A DNA stretch of 64,000 bases from Helicobacter fennelliae (GTDB lineage: Bacteria; Campylobacterota; Campylobacteria; Campylobacterales; Helicobacteraceae), in assembly GCF_900451005.1 (NCBI RefSeq), contig NZ_UGIB01000001.1, positions 1,860,001-1,924,000 of the forward strand, given 5' to 3'. Shown in pieces: positions 8,833 to 20,336 of the stretch (position 1 is its first letter; each line of letters opens with the position of its first letter). The position numbers and the translations under genes are program-made. Below the pieces are notes generated by a model. It saw only the letters and a list, made by a program, of their open reading frames with translations, ran no database searches and was not told the DNA's origin.

Positions 8833-11092
8833 TGCTTTTGGCTTTTTTGGTTGCTTTAGATTTGGTGGGTTTGGATTCTATGGGTTGGAGTGTTTGGACG
8901 TTGAGCTTGTGTTTGCATTTGAGGCATTCAAGCACTTCGCCACTTTTGAGCGTTTTTTTACCCATGATGTAGCCACATTCTGGGCATTTTGTAGAGGTTG
9001 GAAGGATTGAGGAGACAAAGGTGCATTTTGGATAATTTTTGCACCCATAAAATCCGCCCCTGCGCCCAAATCGCTCAACTATTTCACTACCACATTCTGG
9101 GCATGGGACTTGGATAATGTTTTGTGCTTGTTTATCGCCTTGGAGAGATTTTGTGTTTTTGCATTCAGGATAGCCACTGCATGCCAAAAATTCACCCCTG
9201 CGCCCAAATTTTTTCACCATTGGTTTTCCGCATTTCTCGCACACTTCATCACTTAGATTCTGCGAGTCTTGGGTTTGATCTTTTTTGATGTATTTACATT
9301 TAGGATAGCCACTGCAAGCGGTAAATTCGCCATAGCGACTTTTCCTTATGATAAGCTCTTTGCCACATTGCGGGCATATCTCACCTGTTGGAATCGCGAC
9401 TTTTTGGCTGGCGATATTACTTTTGCCGGAAGTGATTTTCTCCATAAATGGCTCATAAAAATCCCATAAAACTTGCTGCCATGAGAGTTTATTAAGTGCG
9501 ATAAAATCAAGCTTTTCTTCCATTTGTGCGCTAAAATGAGAATCTACAATTTCATTAAAATAATCCTCAAGCATTTTAATGACATTAAACGCGCTTTGTG
9601 TGGCTTTGATCTGACGCTTTTCTATTGTGATATATTCGCGATTGACAAGCAAGGCAATCGTTGGCGCATATGTGCTTGGTCTGCCTATCCCTAAAGATTC
9701 TAAAGTCTTAATCAAGCTTGCTTCAGAATAGCGAGCTGGTGGCTCTGTGCTATGCTGTTGATAGGCAATCTGACTTGGAGTGATTGGGGCAAGCTCTGTA
9801 AAATCTGGCAAAAGCTTGTCTTTGTCATCATTACCCAAAATCCTATAATACCCATCAAACACAAGCTTTCTGCCTGTGGCTTTGAATTCGCCCTCACTTG
9901 AGGCAAAAATCACGCTTTGAGATTCAAACACTGCATCTTGGCTTTGTGAAGCTAAAAAGCGATTATAAATTAATGTATAGAGCTTGAGCTCATCGGGTTT
10001 GAGATAGGATTTGGCAATTGCTGGCGTAAAGTCAATATTTGTCGGGCGGATCGCCTCATGTGCTTCCTGCGCGCTTTTGTTTTTGGTCGCGTAGATTTTG
10101 GGAGTTTTTGGGACATACTTTTCGCCAAAGTCTCTAAGGAGTTTTTCTCTTGCGACTTGTGAGGCTTCTTTGGCGATATTAAGGCTATCTGTCCTCATGT
10201 AAGTGATGATACCCATAATGCCATTATCTGTTTGCACGCCCTCATAGAGTTTTTGGGCGATTGACATGGTTTTTGTCGGAGAATATCCAAGAAGCGAAGA
10301 TGCACTCTGCTGAAGTGTAGAAGTCATAAATGGCGGAGGAGTTGGAGATTTTTTGTCTTTGCGTGTGATTTCGCTGACTTTAAACTTTGATTTTGAAAGC
10401 ACATCAAGCATTTCTTGCGCTTTTGAGAGCGAATCAATATCAAGCTTTTTAAGCTTTTTGCCCTGAAAGCTTACAAGTTCAGATTCTACTCCATTAAAGA
10501 TTCCACTTATAAGATAATATTCTTGAGGTTTAAAATCTAAAATCTCTTTTTCTCTATCGACTACAAGCTTAAGCGCAGCACTTTGCACCCTTCCTGCTGA
10601 AAGTCCTTTTGATATTTTGCTCGCTAGAAGTTGGCTTAGCTTAAATCCTACAATCCTATCAAGTAGCCTCCTTGCTTGTTGGGCATTGACTTTATCCATA
10701 TCGATTGTGCGAGGATTTTTAAGCGCGCTTTGGATAGCGTTTTTGGTGATCTCATGAAAGACTATGCGTGGAAACTCTGTGGTAGCTTTTTTGCTATCAA
10801 GAGCTTGCGTGATATGGTAGCCAATGGCTTCTCCTTCTCTGTCCTCATCGGTTGCAATATAGATTTTTTTGGAATTTTTGGCAAGCTTTTTGATTTGCTC
10901 GACTATATCTTTATGATCAGAATCTATTTGGTATTCTGGATAAAAATGTTTGTCTTCCACTTTGATTCCAAATGAATATTTTGGAAGATCTCTTATATGC
11001 CCTTTTGATGCGATCACCTCAAATGTATCACCCAAAAAATTTTTGATTGTTTTGGCTTTTGCTGGTGATTCTACGATGATTAAATCTTTCAT
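8825..11092 (-). CDS. topA: DNA topoisomerase I
   Basis: Type IA topoisomerase that relaxes negative supercoils. The TOPRIM domain opens at the N-terminus with LIIVESPAKAKTIKNFLG, and the DEDREGEAIGYH block is near residue 100. The active-site Tyr is in GIITYMRTDS (about 296-305). Four C-terminal zinc ribbons are visible (CPQCG, CEKCG, CPECG, CPECG, each followed by a second CxxxxxC-type pair), then a Lys-rich tail. At 755 residues it is the normal length. It is divergent from flaB, as in H. pylori. Confidence 0.96.
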   Translation of the reverse strand: MKDLIIVESPAKAKTIKNFLGDTFEVIASKGHIRDLPKYSFGIKVEDKHFYPEYQIDSDHKDIVEQIKKLAKNSKKIYIATDEDREGEAIGYHITQALDSKKATTEFPRIVFHEITKNAIQSALKNPRTIDMDKVNAQQARRLLDRIVGFKLSQLLASKISKGLSAGRVQSAALKLVVDREKEILDFKPQEYYLISGIFNGVESELVSFQGKKLKKLDIDSLSKAQEMLDVLSKSKFKVSEITRKDKKSPTPPPFMTSTLQQSASSLLGYSPTKTMSIAQKLYEGVQTDNGIMGIITYMRTDSLNIAKEASQVAREKLLRDFGEKYVPKTPKIYATKNKSAQEAHEAIRPTNIDFTPAIAKSYLKPDELKLYTLIYNRFLASQSQDAVFESQSVIFASSEGEFKATGRKLVFDGYYRILGNDDKDKLLPDFTELAPITPSQIAYQQHSTEPPARYSEASLIKTLESLGIGRPSTYAPTIALLVNREYITIEKRQIKATQSAFNVIKMLEDYFNEIVDSHFSAQMEEKLDFIALNKLSWQQVLWDFYEPFMEKITSGKSNIASQKVAIPTGEICPQCGKELIIRKSRYGEFTACSGYPKCKYIKKDQTQDSQNLSDEVCEKCGKPMVKKFGRRGEFLACSGYPECKNTKSLQGDKQAQNIIQVPCPECGSEIVERFGRRGGFYGCKNYPKCTFVSSILPTSTKCPECGYIMGKKTLKSGEVLECLKCKHKLNVQTLQPIESKPTKSKATKKAKSNA

Positions 11093-11305
11093 TTGCCCTC
11101 TTTGATGTTTGATAAAGTTGTGGAAGGCATTGTAGCAAAAAACAATAATGTTTTATTTTATTTGGTGCTTGAATGTGGCAATGCGTCAAAATCATCTCAG
11201 AATCTATCATAATTATCACAAGCCATTATTTTGCAGACATTTTATAGATCCTACAAAAATCACAAAATCAGTCCATATCGACTATTTTATATTTACTTTT
11301 AATTT

Positions 11306-11323
11306 TTGGAACATCTATTGCTT
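11306..11323 (+). promoter_or_regulatory. Sigma54 promoter of flaB
   Basis: TTGGAACATCTATTGCTT has GG at 11308-11309 and GC at 11320-11321 with ten bases between. It lies 37 bases before the flaB start. RpoN control of flaB is established for H. pylori. Confidence 0.8.
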
Positions 11324-11357
11324 TTAGATTCTGTGAAATTAATTGCAAAGGATGCAA

Positions 11358-12902
11358 ATGGCTTTTCAAATCAATACAAATATTGCAGCTTTAACAGCGC
11401 ATACAACTGGTGTTCAGACAAATAGGGAGATAGCATCATCATTAGAGAAATTAAGCTCTGGGCTTCGGATCAATAAAGCCGCAGATGATGCGTCTGGTAT
11501 GGCGATAGCTGATAGTTTAAGAAGTCAAAGTGAGAGCTTAGGACAAGCTGTGCGAAATGCTAATGATGCGATTGGTATGATTCAAGTTGCTGATAAAGCA
11601 ATGGATGAGCAAATTAAGATTCTTGATACAATCAAAACAAAAGCAATTCAAGCCGCACAAGATGGACAAACACTAGAATCTAGGCGCGCATTACAAAGCG
11701 ATATTCAGCGACTTTTAGAAGAGCTTGATAATATCGCAAATACGACAAGCTTCAATGGTCAGCAAATGCTTTCTGGATCGTTTTCAAATAAAGAATTCCA
11801 AATCGGTGCGTATTCAAACACAACCGTAAAAGCCTCTATCGGTCCTACAAACTCTAATAAAATCGGACATGTGCGTATGGAATCTTCTTCGATTCTAGGA
11901 GATGGAATGCTCGCTTCTGGTGCGGTCAAAAACCTCACTGAAGTGGCACTGAATTTCCGTCAAGTCGATGGGCTCAATAGTTTTCAGCTCGAAGCTGCCA
12001 AAATCTCAACTTCAGCAGGGACTGGTGTGGGAGCATTAAGCGAGGTGATTAATAAATTCTCCGATACGCTTGGAATCCGCGCTTCTTATAATGTTATGGC
12101 GACAAGCACATTGCCTGTTATGTCTGGAACGGTAAGGGATTTGGTTATCAATGGCACTTCAATTGGAACTGTTAATGATGTGCGTAAAAACGACTCTGAT
12201 GGACGACTCATCAACGCTATCAATAGCGTAAAAGAGCGCACAGGCGTGTATGCGTATCTTGACATTACAGGACGACTCAATCTCACCTCTTCAGACGGAA
12301 GGGCAATTTCCGTGCATGCTGAAGGCGAAGCTGCGCAAGTATTTGGTGGCGGGGATTTTAATGGAATCTCTGGATACAATCACGCTATCATCGGGCGACT
12401 CACACTTATCCGCACAGACGCACGAGATGTGCTTGTGAGCGGGGTAAATTATAGCCATATAGGATTCCACTCTTCACAAGGGATCGCTGAATACACCGCA
12501 AATTTGCGTGAATTACGCGGGATATTTGACGCAAATATCGCAAGCGCGTATGGTGCAAATGCAAATGTCGCACAAGCCGAACTTAACTGGAAGGGAATTG
12601 GCGCTGGGGTTACGAGTTTGCGAGGGGCTATGCTTGTTATGGATATGGCGGATTCTGCACGTACACAGCTTGATAAAGTGCGCGCTGACATCGGATCTGT
12701 GCAACAACAGCTTGTCGCTACAATCAACAATGTCTCTGTAACGCAAGTCAACGTCAAAGCAGCTGAGAGCCAAATTCGCGAAGTGGATTTTGCCACAGAA
12801 TCTGCGAATTTCTCAAAATTCAATATCCTCGCACAAAGCGGGAGCTTCGCTATGGCGCAAGCAAATGCCGTGCAACAAAATGTATTGAGACTATTACAAT
12901 AG
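11358..12902 (+). CDS. flaB: Flagellin B
   Basis: Minor flagellin, polymerised near the hook. The D0/D1 ends are conserved: [15 protein letters not shown] at the N-terminus, the [20 protein letters not shown] block at about 40, and the C-terminus ending NVLRLLQ. From the ATG at 11358, preceded by AAAGGA six bases upstream, the product is 514 residues, the length of H. pylori FlaB. The variable middle (about 180-400) is Ser/Thr-rich and would carry glycan, plausibly pseudaminic acid made with the pseH and pseI products encoded at 25-27 kb. Confidence 0.95.
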   Translation: MAFQINTNIAALTAHTTGVQTNREIASSLEKLSSGLRINKAADDASGMAIADSLRSQSESLGQAVRNANDAIGMIQVADKAMDEQIKILDTIKTKAIQAAQDGQTLESRRALQSDIQRLLEELDNIANTTSFNGQQMLSGSFSNKEFQIGAYSNTTVKASIGPTNSNKIGHVRMESSSILGDGMLASGAVKNLTEVALNFRQVDGLNSFQLEAAKISTSAGTGVGALSEVINKFSDTLGIRASYNVMATSTLPVMSGTVRDLVINGTSIGTVNDVRKNDSDGRLINAINSVKERTGVYAYLDITGRLNLTSSDGRAISVHAEGEAAQVFGGGDFNGISGYNHAIIGRLTLIRTDARDVLVSGVNYSHIGFHSSQGIAEYTANLRELRGIFDANIASAYGANANVAQAELNWKGIGAGVTSLRGAMLVMDMADSARTQLDKVRADIGSVQQQLVATINNVSVTQVNVKAAESQIREVDFATESANFSKFNILAQSGSFAMAQANAVQQNVLRLLQ

Positions 12903-12922
12903 CCAAACTAGAATCTATAATT

Positions 12923-13100
12923 TAGAATCTAGATTCTACGCAAACACAAGAGAGCGTAAAGAAAATCTAGATTTTTAAATAAATTTTATGGCTTTGCAAG
13001 GCGAACGAATGAGTCGCACTATATCGTGCGTCGCTAATTAAGAGAGCTGAAGCAATCCGCAAAATTTACCAAAAAGCTAGGATTTGAAATCTAGATTTTA
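12923..13100. repeat. Dispersed intergenic element, family A copy 1
   Basis: Begins with the palindrome TAGAATCTAGATTCTA, continues GCAAACACAAG-GAGCGTAAAG and ends near GGATTTGAAATCTAGATT. The middle holds GTCGCACTATATCGTGC, a hairpin with a five-pair core. Similar ends recur at 24842, 51242 and 62660. The element fills the gap after flaB, and its right end overlaps the S4 gene stop by three bases. Confidence 0.65.
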
Positions 13101-13355
13101 CTTGGAAGTGGGGATTTCTTTGACAAAATCTTGCATTTTGGATTTTGGGATAGATTTTGTTTGTGGAATCGCTAGGACTTCATATTGTTTTTGGTATTCG
13201 AGGAATTGCAATGTAATCACATCACCCACTTTTACAAGTCGGCTTGATTTGGCTATTTGGTTATTGATACTCACGACTTTATTTTCGCACATATCTTGCG
13301 CTATTGAGCGTCTTTTGACTATGTTTGTAGCATTCATAAAAGCATCGATTCTCAT
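13098..13355 (-). CDS. S4-domain RNA-binding protein (RqcP/HslR-like)
   Basis: An 85-residue stand-alone S4 domain. It has the S4 pattern MRIDAFMNATNIVKRRSIAQ, then VSINNQIAKSSRLVKVGDVI, where the fold binds structured RNA. Close families are HslR/RqcP, which act on stalled 50S subunits, and other short S4 proteins. Its exact role here is inferred only at family level. The start ATG overlaps the stop of the preceding Sua5-like gene by four bases, so the pair is coupled. Confidence 0.82.
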   Translation of the reverse strand: MRIDAFMNATNIVKRRSIAQDMCENKVVSINNQIAKSSRLVKVGDVITLQFLEYQKQYEVLAIPQTKSIPKSKMQDFVKEIPTSK

Positions 13356-13828
13356 TTTCTAATCCTTATATATTTTGTTTTATTGAGCTTAAAAATAGCT
13401 GAACTTCTGCATTCACAAAACCCCCTAGAATCAAGCACAACAATATCACATTGCTCCACTGCCCATGCAAGATCAAAGCTTTTTTTGCTTATATTTGCAG
13501 AGGTGGAGTAGAGTTTTTTAAAAACCCTCAAAAACTTCAAATGCTCCTCATCTTGCACCACGCGGAAAGAGTGGCGATTTGGCAGGATAAAGCTTGTGCG
13601 CTTGGCATGGCGGATAAAGTGCCTATGGATTCTAGGGGTGCGATAGGTGGATTTGAGCGTGGCAAAGTCGCTCATCGTGAGGATTACGCTTTGGTGCAAT
13701 GGGCGATTTTTTATGCGATTAAGGAGTGTGGGATCGCTTGAGAGAAGTCCTGCGGTCGTATCTGTCTGCGCCAAAAAAACAATATCTGTTTGCGTATTAT
13801 AGAATGCTTTAGAATCCATATAAAGCAC
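13352..13828 (-). CDS. Sua5/YciO/YrdC-family protein
   Basis: The family makes threonylcarbamoyl-adenylate for tRNA t6A; divergent members are of unknown function. Recognisable parts are TDTTAGLLS near the N-terminus (the TDT-GL nucleotide site) and LYSTSANIS, the SxSAN hallmark, near residue 115. At about 158 residues it is shorter than full YrdC (near 190) and the substrate KR-S motif is weak, so activity is uncertain. The start is ambiguous: GTG at 13828 has GAGGAG only four bases upstream, and ATG at 13819 is 13 bases from it. Confidence 0.78.
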   Translation of the reverse strand: MLYMDSKAFYNTQTDIVFLAQTDTTAGLLSSDPTLLNRIKNRPLHQSVILTMSDFATLKSTYRTPRIHRHFIRHAKRTSFILPNRHSFRVVQDEEHLKFLRVFKKLYSTSANISKKSFDLAWAVEQCDIVVLDSRGFCECRSSAIFKLNKTKYIRIRK

Positions 13829-13900
13829 TTCTCTCCTCAACAATCCTTAAATCCTCCCATTTAAAACCTCATTTAACCTCTCATTTAACCCCTTGGCACC

Positions 13901-16900
13901 TTACAAATACTCTTGCAGTGGTTTTGGTATATGAATATCATTGCTCTTTATCTCAAGTATTGATTGTGCGGCGACTTCAGCACCTGCTATGGTCGTAAAG
14001 TAAGGGATCGCACTTTTGAGCACTTGATGACGAATCATACTAGAATCACTCTTAGTCTGATGTCTATCATCGCTTGTATTTATCGCCATTGCGATTTCTT
14101 GATTCATCATCAAATCCTTGATATTTGGACGCCCTTCAGAGATTTTAAGCACGAGTTGTGAGGGTATGGATTGTTTTGCTAGGATTTCGTGCGTGCCTTT
14201 TGTGGCGCATATCTCAAAGCCCAAATCTATAAACGATCGTGCAAGACTTTGCGCATGCTCTTTGTCGCAATCAGCGAGCGATAAAAATATCTTGCCACTT
14301 GTTGGAAGGGTGTTTGTAGCGGCTTTTTGCGCTTTTGCAAAGCTCACACCAAAGCTTTGTGAGATTCCCATAACTTCGCCTGTGCTTTTCATCTCAGGTC
14401 CAAGGCTTAGATCCGCACCACTAAGCTTGCTAAATGGAAAGACAGATTCTTTGATCGAGATATGATGCGATATTTTTGGCTCCATAGGTGTAGTAGAAAA
14501 ATCAACATGAGAAAAAGCATCATAAAACCTCAACGCCTCGCGCAAATTGCCCTGCCACATTACGCGCGTAGCGACTTTGGCAAGCGGAATACCTGTGGCT
14601 TTGCTGACAAATGGCACAGTGCGTGAGGCACGAGGATTGACTTCGATTAAGTAAAGCTCATTGTGATAGATAGCGTATTGGATATTGATAAGCCCGATTA
14701 TTCCAAGCTCTATGGCGATTTTTGTCGTGGTTTCTTTGATCTGTGCGAGCATAGATTCTGGAACGTTTATCGTCGGAAGCACGCTTGTAGAATCCCCCGA
14801 ATGCACTCCCGCCTCTTCGATATGCTGCATAATCCCGCCGATATACACTTCTGTACTATCGCAAATCGCATCAACATCAAGCTCGATTGCATGATCTAAA
14901 AATTTATCAATTAGCACAGGAGAGTTTTCGCTCACTTGCACCGCTTCGTCCATATACAAACGCAATTCCTCGTCATTTTGCACGATCCGCATCGCACGCC
15001 CGCCAAGCACATAGCTTGGGCGCACAAGCACAGGGTAGCCTATCGTATTTGCGATACTAAATGCCTCTTCTTTGCTGATAGCACTTCCATTTTGGGGCTG
15101 ATTGAGTCCTAATTTTTGCGCAAAAAGAGCGAATTTCTTCCTATCTTCGGCTATATCGATGACTTTGGCTTGTGTGCCGATGATTTTTGCATTGATTGTT
15201 GTGAGGTATTTTGAGAGTTTGAGCGGGGTTTGTCCGCCAAAATGCACGATGATACCATTTGGATTCTCGCGCAATACAAGCGAATGGATATGCTCAAAAT
15301 CTATCGGCTCAAAATAAAGCGTATCGCTTGTATCATAATCTGTGCTGACTGTTTCAGGATTGCAATTATACATAATGCTTTGCACGCCCAAATCTTTGAG
15401 CGCAAAGCTAGCATGCACGCAACAATAATCAAACTCAATACCCTGTCCTATGCGATTTGGACCACCACCGATGATTAAGACTTTGGCAAGTTTAGGGGCT
15501 TTTGGTGATAAATCAAATCCATCGCATTGCATATCTAAAGGCGAATTTATACTTAAAGCTAAGGGTGGAAAAGTCGAATAAAGATACGGCGTCAATGCCT
15601 CAAACTCCGCAGCACAAGTATCTACTTCTTGATATGTAGCCATAACACCTAACTTTTGGCGAATAGAAAAAATATCGCTCTCACTCAATTCTAGATTCTC
15701 GTTTGCTTGCAATAAAGTCGCGATCATCTTATCGCTAAAGCCTTGAGATTTTGCCTCATTCATAAGCTCTCTGCTATGCAAAATATCGCTTGTAATCGTG
15801 CGCTCCATAGCGACTAAATCGCTGATTTGCAATAAAAACCATTTGTCAATATGGCATAAATTATACACTTCATCAATACTCAAGCCCAATCGAAAACAAT
15901 CCGCGACATAAAGCAATCGCTTTGCATTTGGGCGACGCGCTTCAAGCTTAGCAAGCTCTTTGTCTTGCGTGATAGGATTCAGCCCATAATAGCCAAGTTC
16001 TAAGCTACACAATGCCTTTTGCAAAGATTCTTTAAAAGTTCCACCAATTGCCATAACTTCGCCGATAGACTTCATCGAGGTTGTAAGCGTGGAATCCGCG
16101 CTTGGGAATTTCTCAAAAGTAAAGCGCGGAATCTTGGTAACGATGTAATCAATGCTAGGCTCAAAGCTAGCGGGCGTGCCAGTGATGTCGTTAGTAATCT
16201 CATCAAGGCTAAAGCCAACCGCTAGAAGCGTGGCAACTTTGGCAATCGGATAGCCCGTGGCTTTGCTAGCAAGGGCTGAAGAGCGCGAGACGCGTGGATT
16301 CATCTCAATGACTGTCATTCTGCCATTGCTAGGATTTATCGCAAACTGCACATTAGAGCCGCCCGTATCCACGCCAATTTCGCGCAGAATCTTAAAACTT
16401 GCATCGCGCATGCGTTGGTATTCTTTATCCGTCAGCGTGAGGGCTGGGGCAATCGTGATAGAATCGCCTGTATGCACGCCCATTGGGTCAAGATTCTCAA
16501 TGCTACACACGATAATGCAGTTATCATTCTTATCGCGGATAACCTCCATTTCAAATTCTTTCCAACCAAGCAGCGACTCTTCGATGAGAATCTCATTTAT
16601 CGGGCTTGCATCAAGCCCATTTTTTGCCAAAGCCTTAAACTCCTCGATATTATACGCCACGCCGCTACCGCCACCTGCGAGCGTGTAGCTAGCGCGGATA
16701 ATGAGAGGGAATCCAATCTCTTGGGCTGCTTTATAAGCCTCTTCTTCCGTGTAGGCATAGCGCGATTTTGGCAAATCCATACCAATTTTTAGCATAGCCT
16801 CTTTGAAAGCCTGCCTGTCTTCGCCCTTTTTTATTGCCTCTGGATTTGCGCCCAAAAACTTTATGCCACTAAGCATGCCCCGCTCATACATTTTCATCGC

Positions 16901-17194
16901 CACATTGAGTGCTGTCTGCCCGCCCATTGTCGGTAGTATCGCATCGACGCTCTCTTGCTTTATGATATTTGCGATAATCTCTTCTGTGATGGGCTCAATG
17001 TAAGTCCTATCCGCAAAGTCGGGGTCTGTCATAATGGTCGCGGGGTTTGAGTTTATCAGCACGACTTTATAGCCAAGGCTTTTAAGCGTTTTAGCCGCTT
17101 GCGTGCCTGAATAATCAAACTCGCAAGCCTGCCCGATTACAATGGGTCCAGAGCCGATAAGCAAAATAGTGGAGATGTCTTCTCGTTTGGGCAT
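13901..17194 (-). CDS. carB: Carbamoyl-phosphate synthase large subunit
   Basis: Makes carbamoyl phosphate from bicarbonate, ATP and glutamine-derived ammonia for arginine and pyrimidine synthesis, with the CarA glutaminase, which is not in the window. At 1097 residues it has the full two-repeat architecture. The first ATP-grasp half begins [20 protein letters not shown] and the second begins [19 protein letters not shown] near residue 570. The C-terminal MGS-like allosteric domain starts at about 950. It is an isolated gene with 72 bases to the Sua5-like gene downstream. Confidence 0.97.
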   Translation of the reverse strand: MPKREDISTILLIGSGPIVIGQACEFDYSGTQAAKTLKSLGYKVVLINSNPATIMTDPDFADRTYIEPITEEIIANIIKQESVDAILPTMGGQTALNVAMKMYERGMLSGIKFLGANPEAIKKGEDRQAFKEAMLKIGMDLPKSRYAYTEEEAYKAAQEIGFPLIIRASYTLAGGGSGVAYNIEEFKALAKNGLDASPINEILIEESLLGWKEFEMEVIRDKNDNCIIVCSIENLDPMGVHTGDSITIAPALTLTDKEYQRMRDASFKILREIGVDTGGSNVQFAINPSNGRMTVIEMNPRVSRSSALASKATGYPIAKVATLLAVGFSLDEITNDITGTPASFEPSIDYIVTKIPRFTFEKFPSADSTLTTSMKSIGEVMAIGGTFKESLQKALCSLELGYYGLNPITQDKELAKLEARRPNAKRLLYVADCFRLGLSIDEVYNLCHIDKWFLLQISDLVAMERTITSDILHSRELMNEAKSQGFSDKMIATLLQANENLELSESDIFSIRQKLGVMATYQEVDTCAAEFEALTPYLYSTFPPLALSINSPLDMQCDGFDLSPKAPKLAKVLIIGGGPNRIGQGIEFDYCCVHASFALKDLGVQSIMYNCNPETVSTDYDTSDTLYFEPIDFEHIHSLVLRENPNGIIVHFGGQTPLKLSKYLTTINAKIIGTQAKVIDIAEDRKKFALFAQKLGLNQPQNGSAISKEEAFSIANTIGYPVLVRPSYVLGGRAMRIVQNDEELRLYMDEAVQVSENSPVLIDKFLDHAIELDVDAICDSTEVYIGGIMQHIEEAGVHSGDSTSVLPTINVPESMLAQIKETTTKIAIELGIIGLINIQYAIYHNELYLIEVNPRASRTVPFVSKATGIPLAKVATRVMWQGNLREALRFYDAFSHVDFSTTPMEPKISHHISIKESVFPFSKLSGADLSLGPEMKSTGEVMGISQSFGVSFAKAQKAATNTLPTSGKIFLSLADCDKEHAQSLARSFIDLGFEICATKGTHEILAKQSIPSQLVLKISEGRPNIKDLMMNQEIAMAINTSDDRHQTKSDSSMIRHQVLKSAIPYFTTIAGAEVAAQSILEIKSNDIHIPKPLQEYL

Positions 17195-17280
17195 GCACGA
17201 TCCTTAACGCTAGAAATAGATTCCACAATTATAGAAAATCTGCAATAAAACAAAGATAAAATCACAGCCCAAAAACTAAA

Positions 17281-18765
17281 TTAACTTGCTATATGAAAAG
17301 TCAAATATGGCGAGATAAATTCCACCCAAGGAATGCCCACAATGCAGTAAATCACCATATAAATCGCCGCAAAAATCGCGCCAAGCTTAAAAAACTCGCC
17401 GCTTTTAATGTAATGGCTTCCATACCATAGAGGAGAGCAGCCCGTGCCATAAGGGGTGATAATCCCCATAAAGCCCATAGGCAAAAGCAAAATAAGCATA
17501 GCCTGCGCGGTATCTAGCCCATTCACAGACTGCACGAGCGTGGCATAAATAGCAATCATCGCCGTTACATACGCTGTGCCTGAGGCAAAAAGATAGCGAA
17601 ACACACTAAAAGTAAGTAGCAAAATAAGTAGCGCCCAAAATGATGTAATGTCTTTAAGCCACACGCCTAGCAAGCCTCCAGCCCAATCAAGATACCCTAC
17701 ATTTTTCAGTCCGCTTGCCATCGCCACAAGTGTGGCAAACCACACAAGCGTATTCCACGCAGGCTTGTTGCTCAAAAAATCCTGCCAAGTGATGACTTTG
17801 CACGCGCACATAAGCACGATGAGCAAAAGCGCGGTAGTGGTAGAATCTATCTTAAACGCGCTTGAGCCAATCCAAAGCACAAGCCCAAGCAAGCAAATAC
17901 CAATCATATAAATTTGTGGCTTTGTAATCTTGCCAAGCTTTGCGTATTCATCACTCGCCCATTGTGCGATCTCTTTTGAGCCCTTAATCTCAGGCGGATA
18001 GATAAAATACACCAAAAGCGGGGTGAGCAAAAACAAAATAAGCCCCACAGGCGCAAACGCAATAAACCACCCAAGCCAATCCACACTCTCAATCCCCTGC
18101 TTACCAAGGAGTGAAAGCGCAAGAGGGTTTGGAGCCTGCCCTGTGAGGAAAATCGAGCTTGAGACGCAGCAAGTCGCAAGCCCCGTCCATATAAGATATG
18201 AGCCAATTTTTTTGGGATCTTTTTCTGGCGTGCTTTGGAACATATTTGCGATTGAGGTTACCACCGGATACAATGTCCCGCCACTACGCGCGGCATTACT
18301 TGGGATAAATGGTGCTAAGATTCCATCAGCAAAGGCGATGGCATAGCCTATGCCAAGCGTTGATTTACCAAGCTTTTTGACAAGATACAGAGCAATCCTC
18401 TGCCCCAAGCCTGTTTTTGAGAATCCAAGCCCTATGCTAAAAGCCGCAAAAATAAGCCACACGACATTATTAGAGAATCCACTTAAGCCCCATTTAATCG
18501 CCTCGCTCGCTTTTATGGTATGCTCGACATTGCCACTGCCTGCGGGTCCTACCTTACACAGCACAGCGATAGTGATCGCCACCACGCCAATGAGTGCTGG
18601 GGGCACAGGCTCTAAGATAAGCGCAATGATAAGCGCGACAAAAATGCTCGCATACAGCCATGCATTCACGCTTAAGCCCTCAGGTGTTGGCAGCGCAAAC
18701 ATCACCAAGCCTATCACAATAGGCACAAAAAGCTTGATATAAAAAGTGATATTTTTTTTATCCAT
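17281..18765 (-). CDS. DASS-family dicarboxylate/anion transporter
   Basis: An inner-membrane carrier of the divalent anion:Na+ symporter group (CitT/SodiT-like). It has about a dozen hydrophobic segments and conserved loops FIPSNAARSGGTLYPV near residue 155 and ITPYGTGCSPLWYGS near 445, which match the two SNT-like substrate/Na+ clamps. Likely substrates are C4 dicarboxylates, 2-oxoglutarate or citrate; the sequence does not decide. The start at 18765 is chosen for the GGAGG six to ten bases upstream. It is monocistronic. Confidence 0.88.
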   Translation of the reverse strand: MDKKNITFYIKLFVPIVIGLVMFALPTPEGLSVNAWLYASIFVALIIALILEPVPPALIGVVAITIAVLCKVGPAGSGNVEHTIKASEAIKWGLSGFSNNVVWLIFAAFSIGLGFSKTGLGQRIALYLVKKLGKSTLGIGYAIAFADGILAPFIPSNAARSGGTLYPVVTSIANMFQSTPEKDPKKIGSYLIWTGLATCCVSSSIFLTGQAPNPLALSLLGKQGIESVDWLGWFIAFAPVGLILFLLTPLLVYFIYPPEIKGSKEIAQWASDEYAKLGKITKPQIYMIGICLLGLVLWIGSSAFKIDSTTTALLLIVLMCACKVITWQDFLSNKPAWNTLVWFATLVAMASGLKNVGYLDWAGGLLGVWLKDITSFWALLILLLTFSVFRYLFASGTAYVTAMIAIYATLVQSVNGLDTAQAMLILLLPMGFMGIITPYGTGCSPLWYGSHYIKSGEFFKLGAIFAAIYMVIYCIVGIPWVEFISPYLTFHIAS

Positions 18766-19184
18766 AATTCTTGCCTCCAAATACTTTATAAAATGAAATG
18801 CAAGAAGCCATTATACACAACAATTTTTGAAAATAGCTCAAAAATTGTTTTTTTATAAAATAAAAATTCATAAAAACTTGATATTTTAGCTTTGAGTGAT
18901 AATACACAGGATCTAGAATCTACCGAAATCTAGTTGTGGAGCAAATCTAGATTCTCTTTTGCTTCGGCTTCACGCCTCTCAATGAAGACAAAATAGCATA
19001 GAATCTAGAATCTATTGTCAGGTATTGTAAGCGTGAATAAAGCAAAAAACAAAACAGATTCTATCTTTACGATTTTCATCAACTTTCTCTTGACAAACAC
19101 TTGGTGTAATACTTTATAATTGTGATTTTATTTTGAGGCTCTGCCTTAAAATCTATATTACTTAAAAATCTACAAAGGAATTAT
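18766..19184. other. Gene-free intergenic region with repeat fragments
   Basis: About 400 bases without a credible ORF. It holds several TAGAATCTAGATT-type words (18912-18957, 18999-19016), a fragment of the GCTTCGGCTTCACGCCTCTCAATGA repeat (18961-18985), and the efflux promoter near its right end. No RNA gene is recognised. Confidence 0.6.
19090..19120 (+). promoter_or_regulatory. Promoter of the RND efflux operon
   Basis: TTGACA (19090-19095) and TATAAT (19115-19120) are both perfect sigma70 hexamers, 19 bases apart, 64 bases before the adaptor gene start. A clear -35 is unusual in Helicobacter and suggests a strong or regulated promoter. No operator palindrome was identified with confidence. 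Confidence 0.6.
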
Positions 19185-20312
19185 ATGTATGTGATTAAGT
19201 TTTTTTGTGCTATGCTACTTGGGCTTGTGCTATTTGGCGCGTGCGATACCACACACACTTCAAGTGAGACTAAAGAGCCATTGCAAGTCTCAAGCATAGC
19301 CATTTCACCTAGCACAATTGATCTTAGCTTTGAATACCCCGCTAGACTCAAAAGTATCCAAAGTGTCAATATTTATGCTCGTGTCGAGGGTGAATTGCTC
19401 GAACAAAAAGTCAAAGAAGGCACAATCGTCAAAAAGGGCGATGTGCTTTTTGTCATCGATCCTGCGCGCTACAAAAACCGCGTAGAAACAGCGCAAGGAC
19501 AATATGAAAGCGCACTTGCAAACCTAAATCGCACAAGCAGAGATTGGGCGCGGATACAAGCACTTCACAAGCAAGGAATCTTTACAATCGATCAATACGA
19601 CACTTCGCTATACAACTACAATGTTGCAAAAGCAAGCCTGCAAAGCGCAAAAGCCACTTTAGAGGACGCCAAGCTTGATTTAAGCTATACGCGCGTCATA
19701 GCCAATGCTGATGGCATAATGGGTATGAGAAATTATGATGTTGGCAATATTATCGGCAGAGGCGGACAAGATATTTTGACGACAATCACGCAGTTAAGCC
19801 CAATTTATGCGGAGTTTGCTATACCAAATGAGGATTATGCGGTGATGAAAAATTTGCAGGGCAATATCAAGGTGTTTGTGCTTCAAAGTAATGGCAAGAC
19901 ATATCATGAGATTGGCAAAATCGATTTTGTAGATTCTGTGCTCGATACGCAGACAACCTCTATCAAGGCGCGCGCGATTATCCAAAACACAGATTATGCG
20001 CTTATGCCAAATGATTTTGTGCGCGTGAGGCTTGAAGGATTTGATCTCTCAGATATGATTTGTATCCCGCAAAGTGCGCTTATGCAGGATTCTCGCGGAA
20101 GTTTTGTGTATATAGCACAAGAAAATACCGCGCAAATCCGCTATGTAACGCCCGGCAGGATTCTATCAAATAAGCAAACGCCTCAAAAGCAAATACTTAT
20201 ACTATCAGGATTAAAAAGTGGCGATAGACTCATCACTTCACATATCGCACAGCTCAAAAATGGCGCACCTATCGCGCTCATAAAAGAATCTATTCCCAAC
20301 AATCAAAAATAA
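19185..20312 (+). CDS. RND efflux periplasmic adaptor lipoprotein
   Basis: Membrane-fusion protein linking an RND pump to an outer-membrane channel. A lipoprotein signal ends LFGAC at residues 20-24, so Cys24 would be lipidated. A lipoyl/barrel-sandwich segment (VEGELLEQKVKEGTIVKKGDVLFVIDP) follows at about 65-95, then a coiled-coil hairpin and beta-barrel. The 375 residues match AcrA/CmeA-type adaptors rather than the short H. pylori HefB. AAAGGA precedes the start. The pump gene begins 24 bases downstream. Confidence 0.93.
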   Translation: MYVIKFFCAMLLGLVLFGACDTTHTSSETKEPLQVSSIAISPSTIDLSFEYPARLKSIQSVNIYARVEGELLEQKVKEGTIVKKGDVLFVIDPARYKNRVETAQGQYESALANLNRTSRDWARIQALHKQGIFTIDQYDTSLYNYNVAKASLQSAKATLEDAKLDLSYTRVIANADGIMGMRNYDVGNIIGRGGQDILTTITQLSPIYAEFAIPNEDYAVMKNLQGNIKVFVLQSNGKTYHEIGKIDFVDSVLDTQTTSIKARAIIQNTDYALMPNDFVRVRLEGFDLSDMICIPQSALMQDSRGSFVYIAQENTAQIRYVTPGRILSNKQTPQKQILILSGLKSGDRLITSHIAQLKNGAPIALIKESIPNNQK

Positions 20313-20336
20313 TAAAAATAATTATGAAGGAATTGT

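Noticed and set aside
13964-17003. Many plus-strand ORFs of 60-140 codons opposite carB
   Set aside because: They are shadows of carB in other frames; the carB frame is complete and matches the family throughout.
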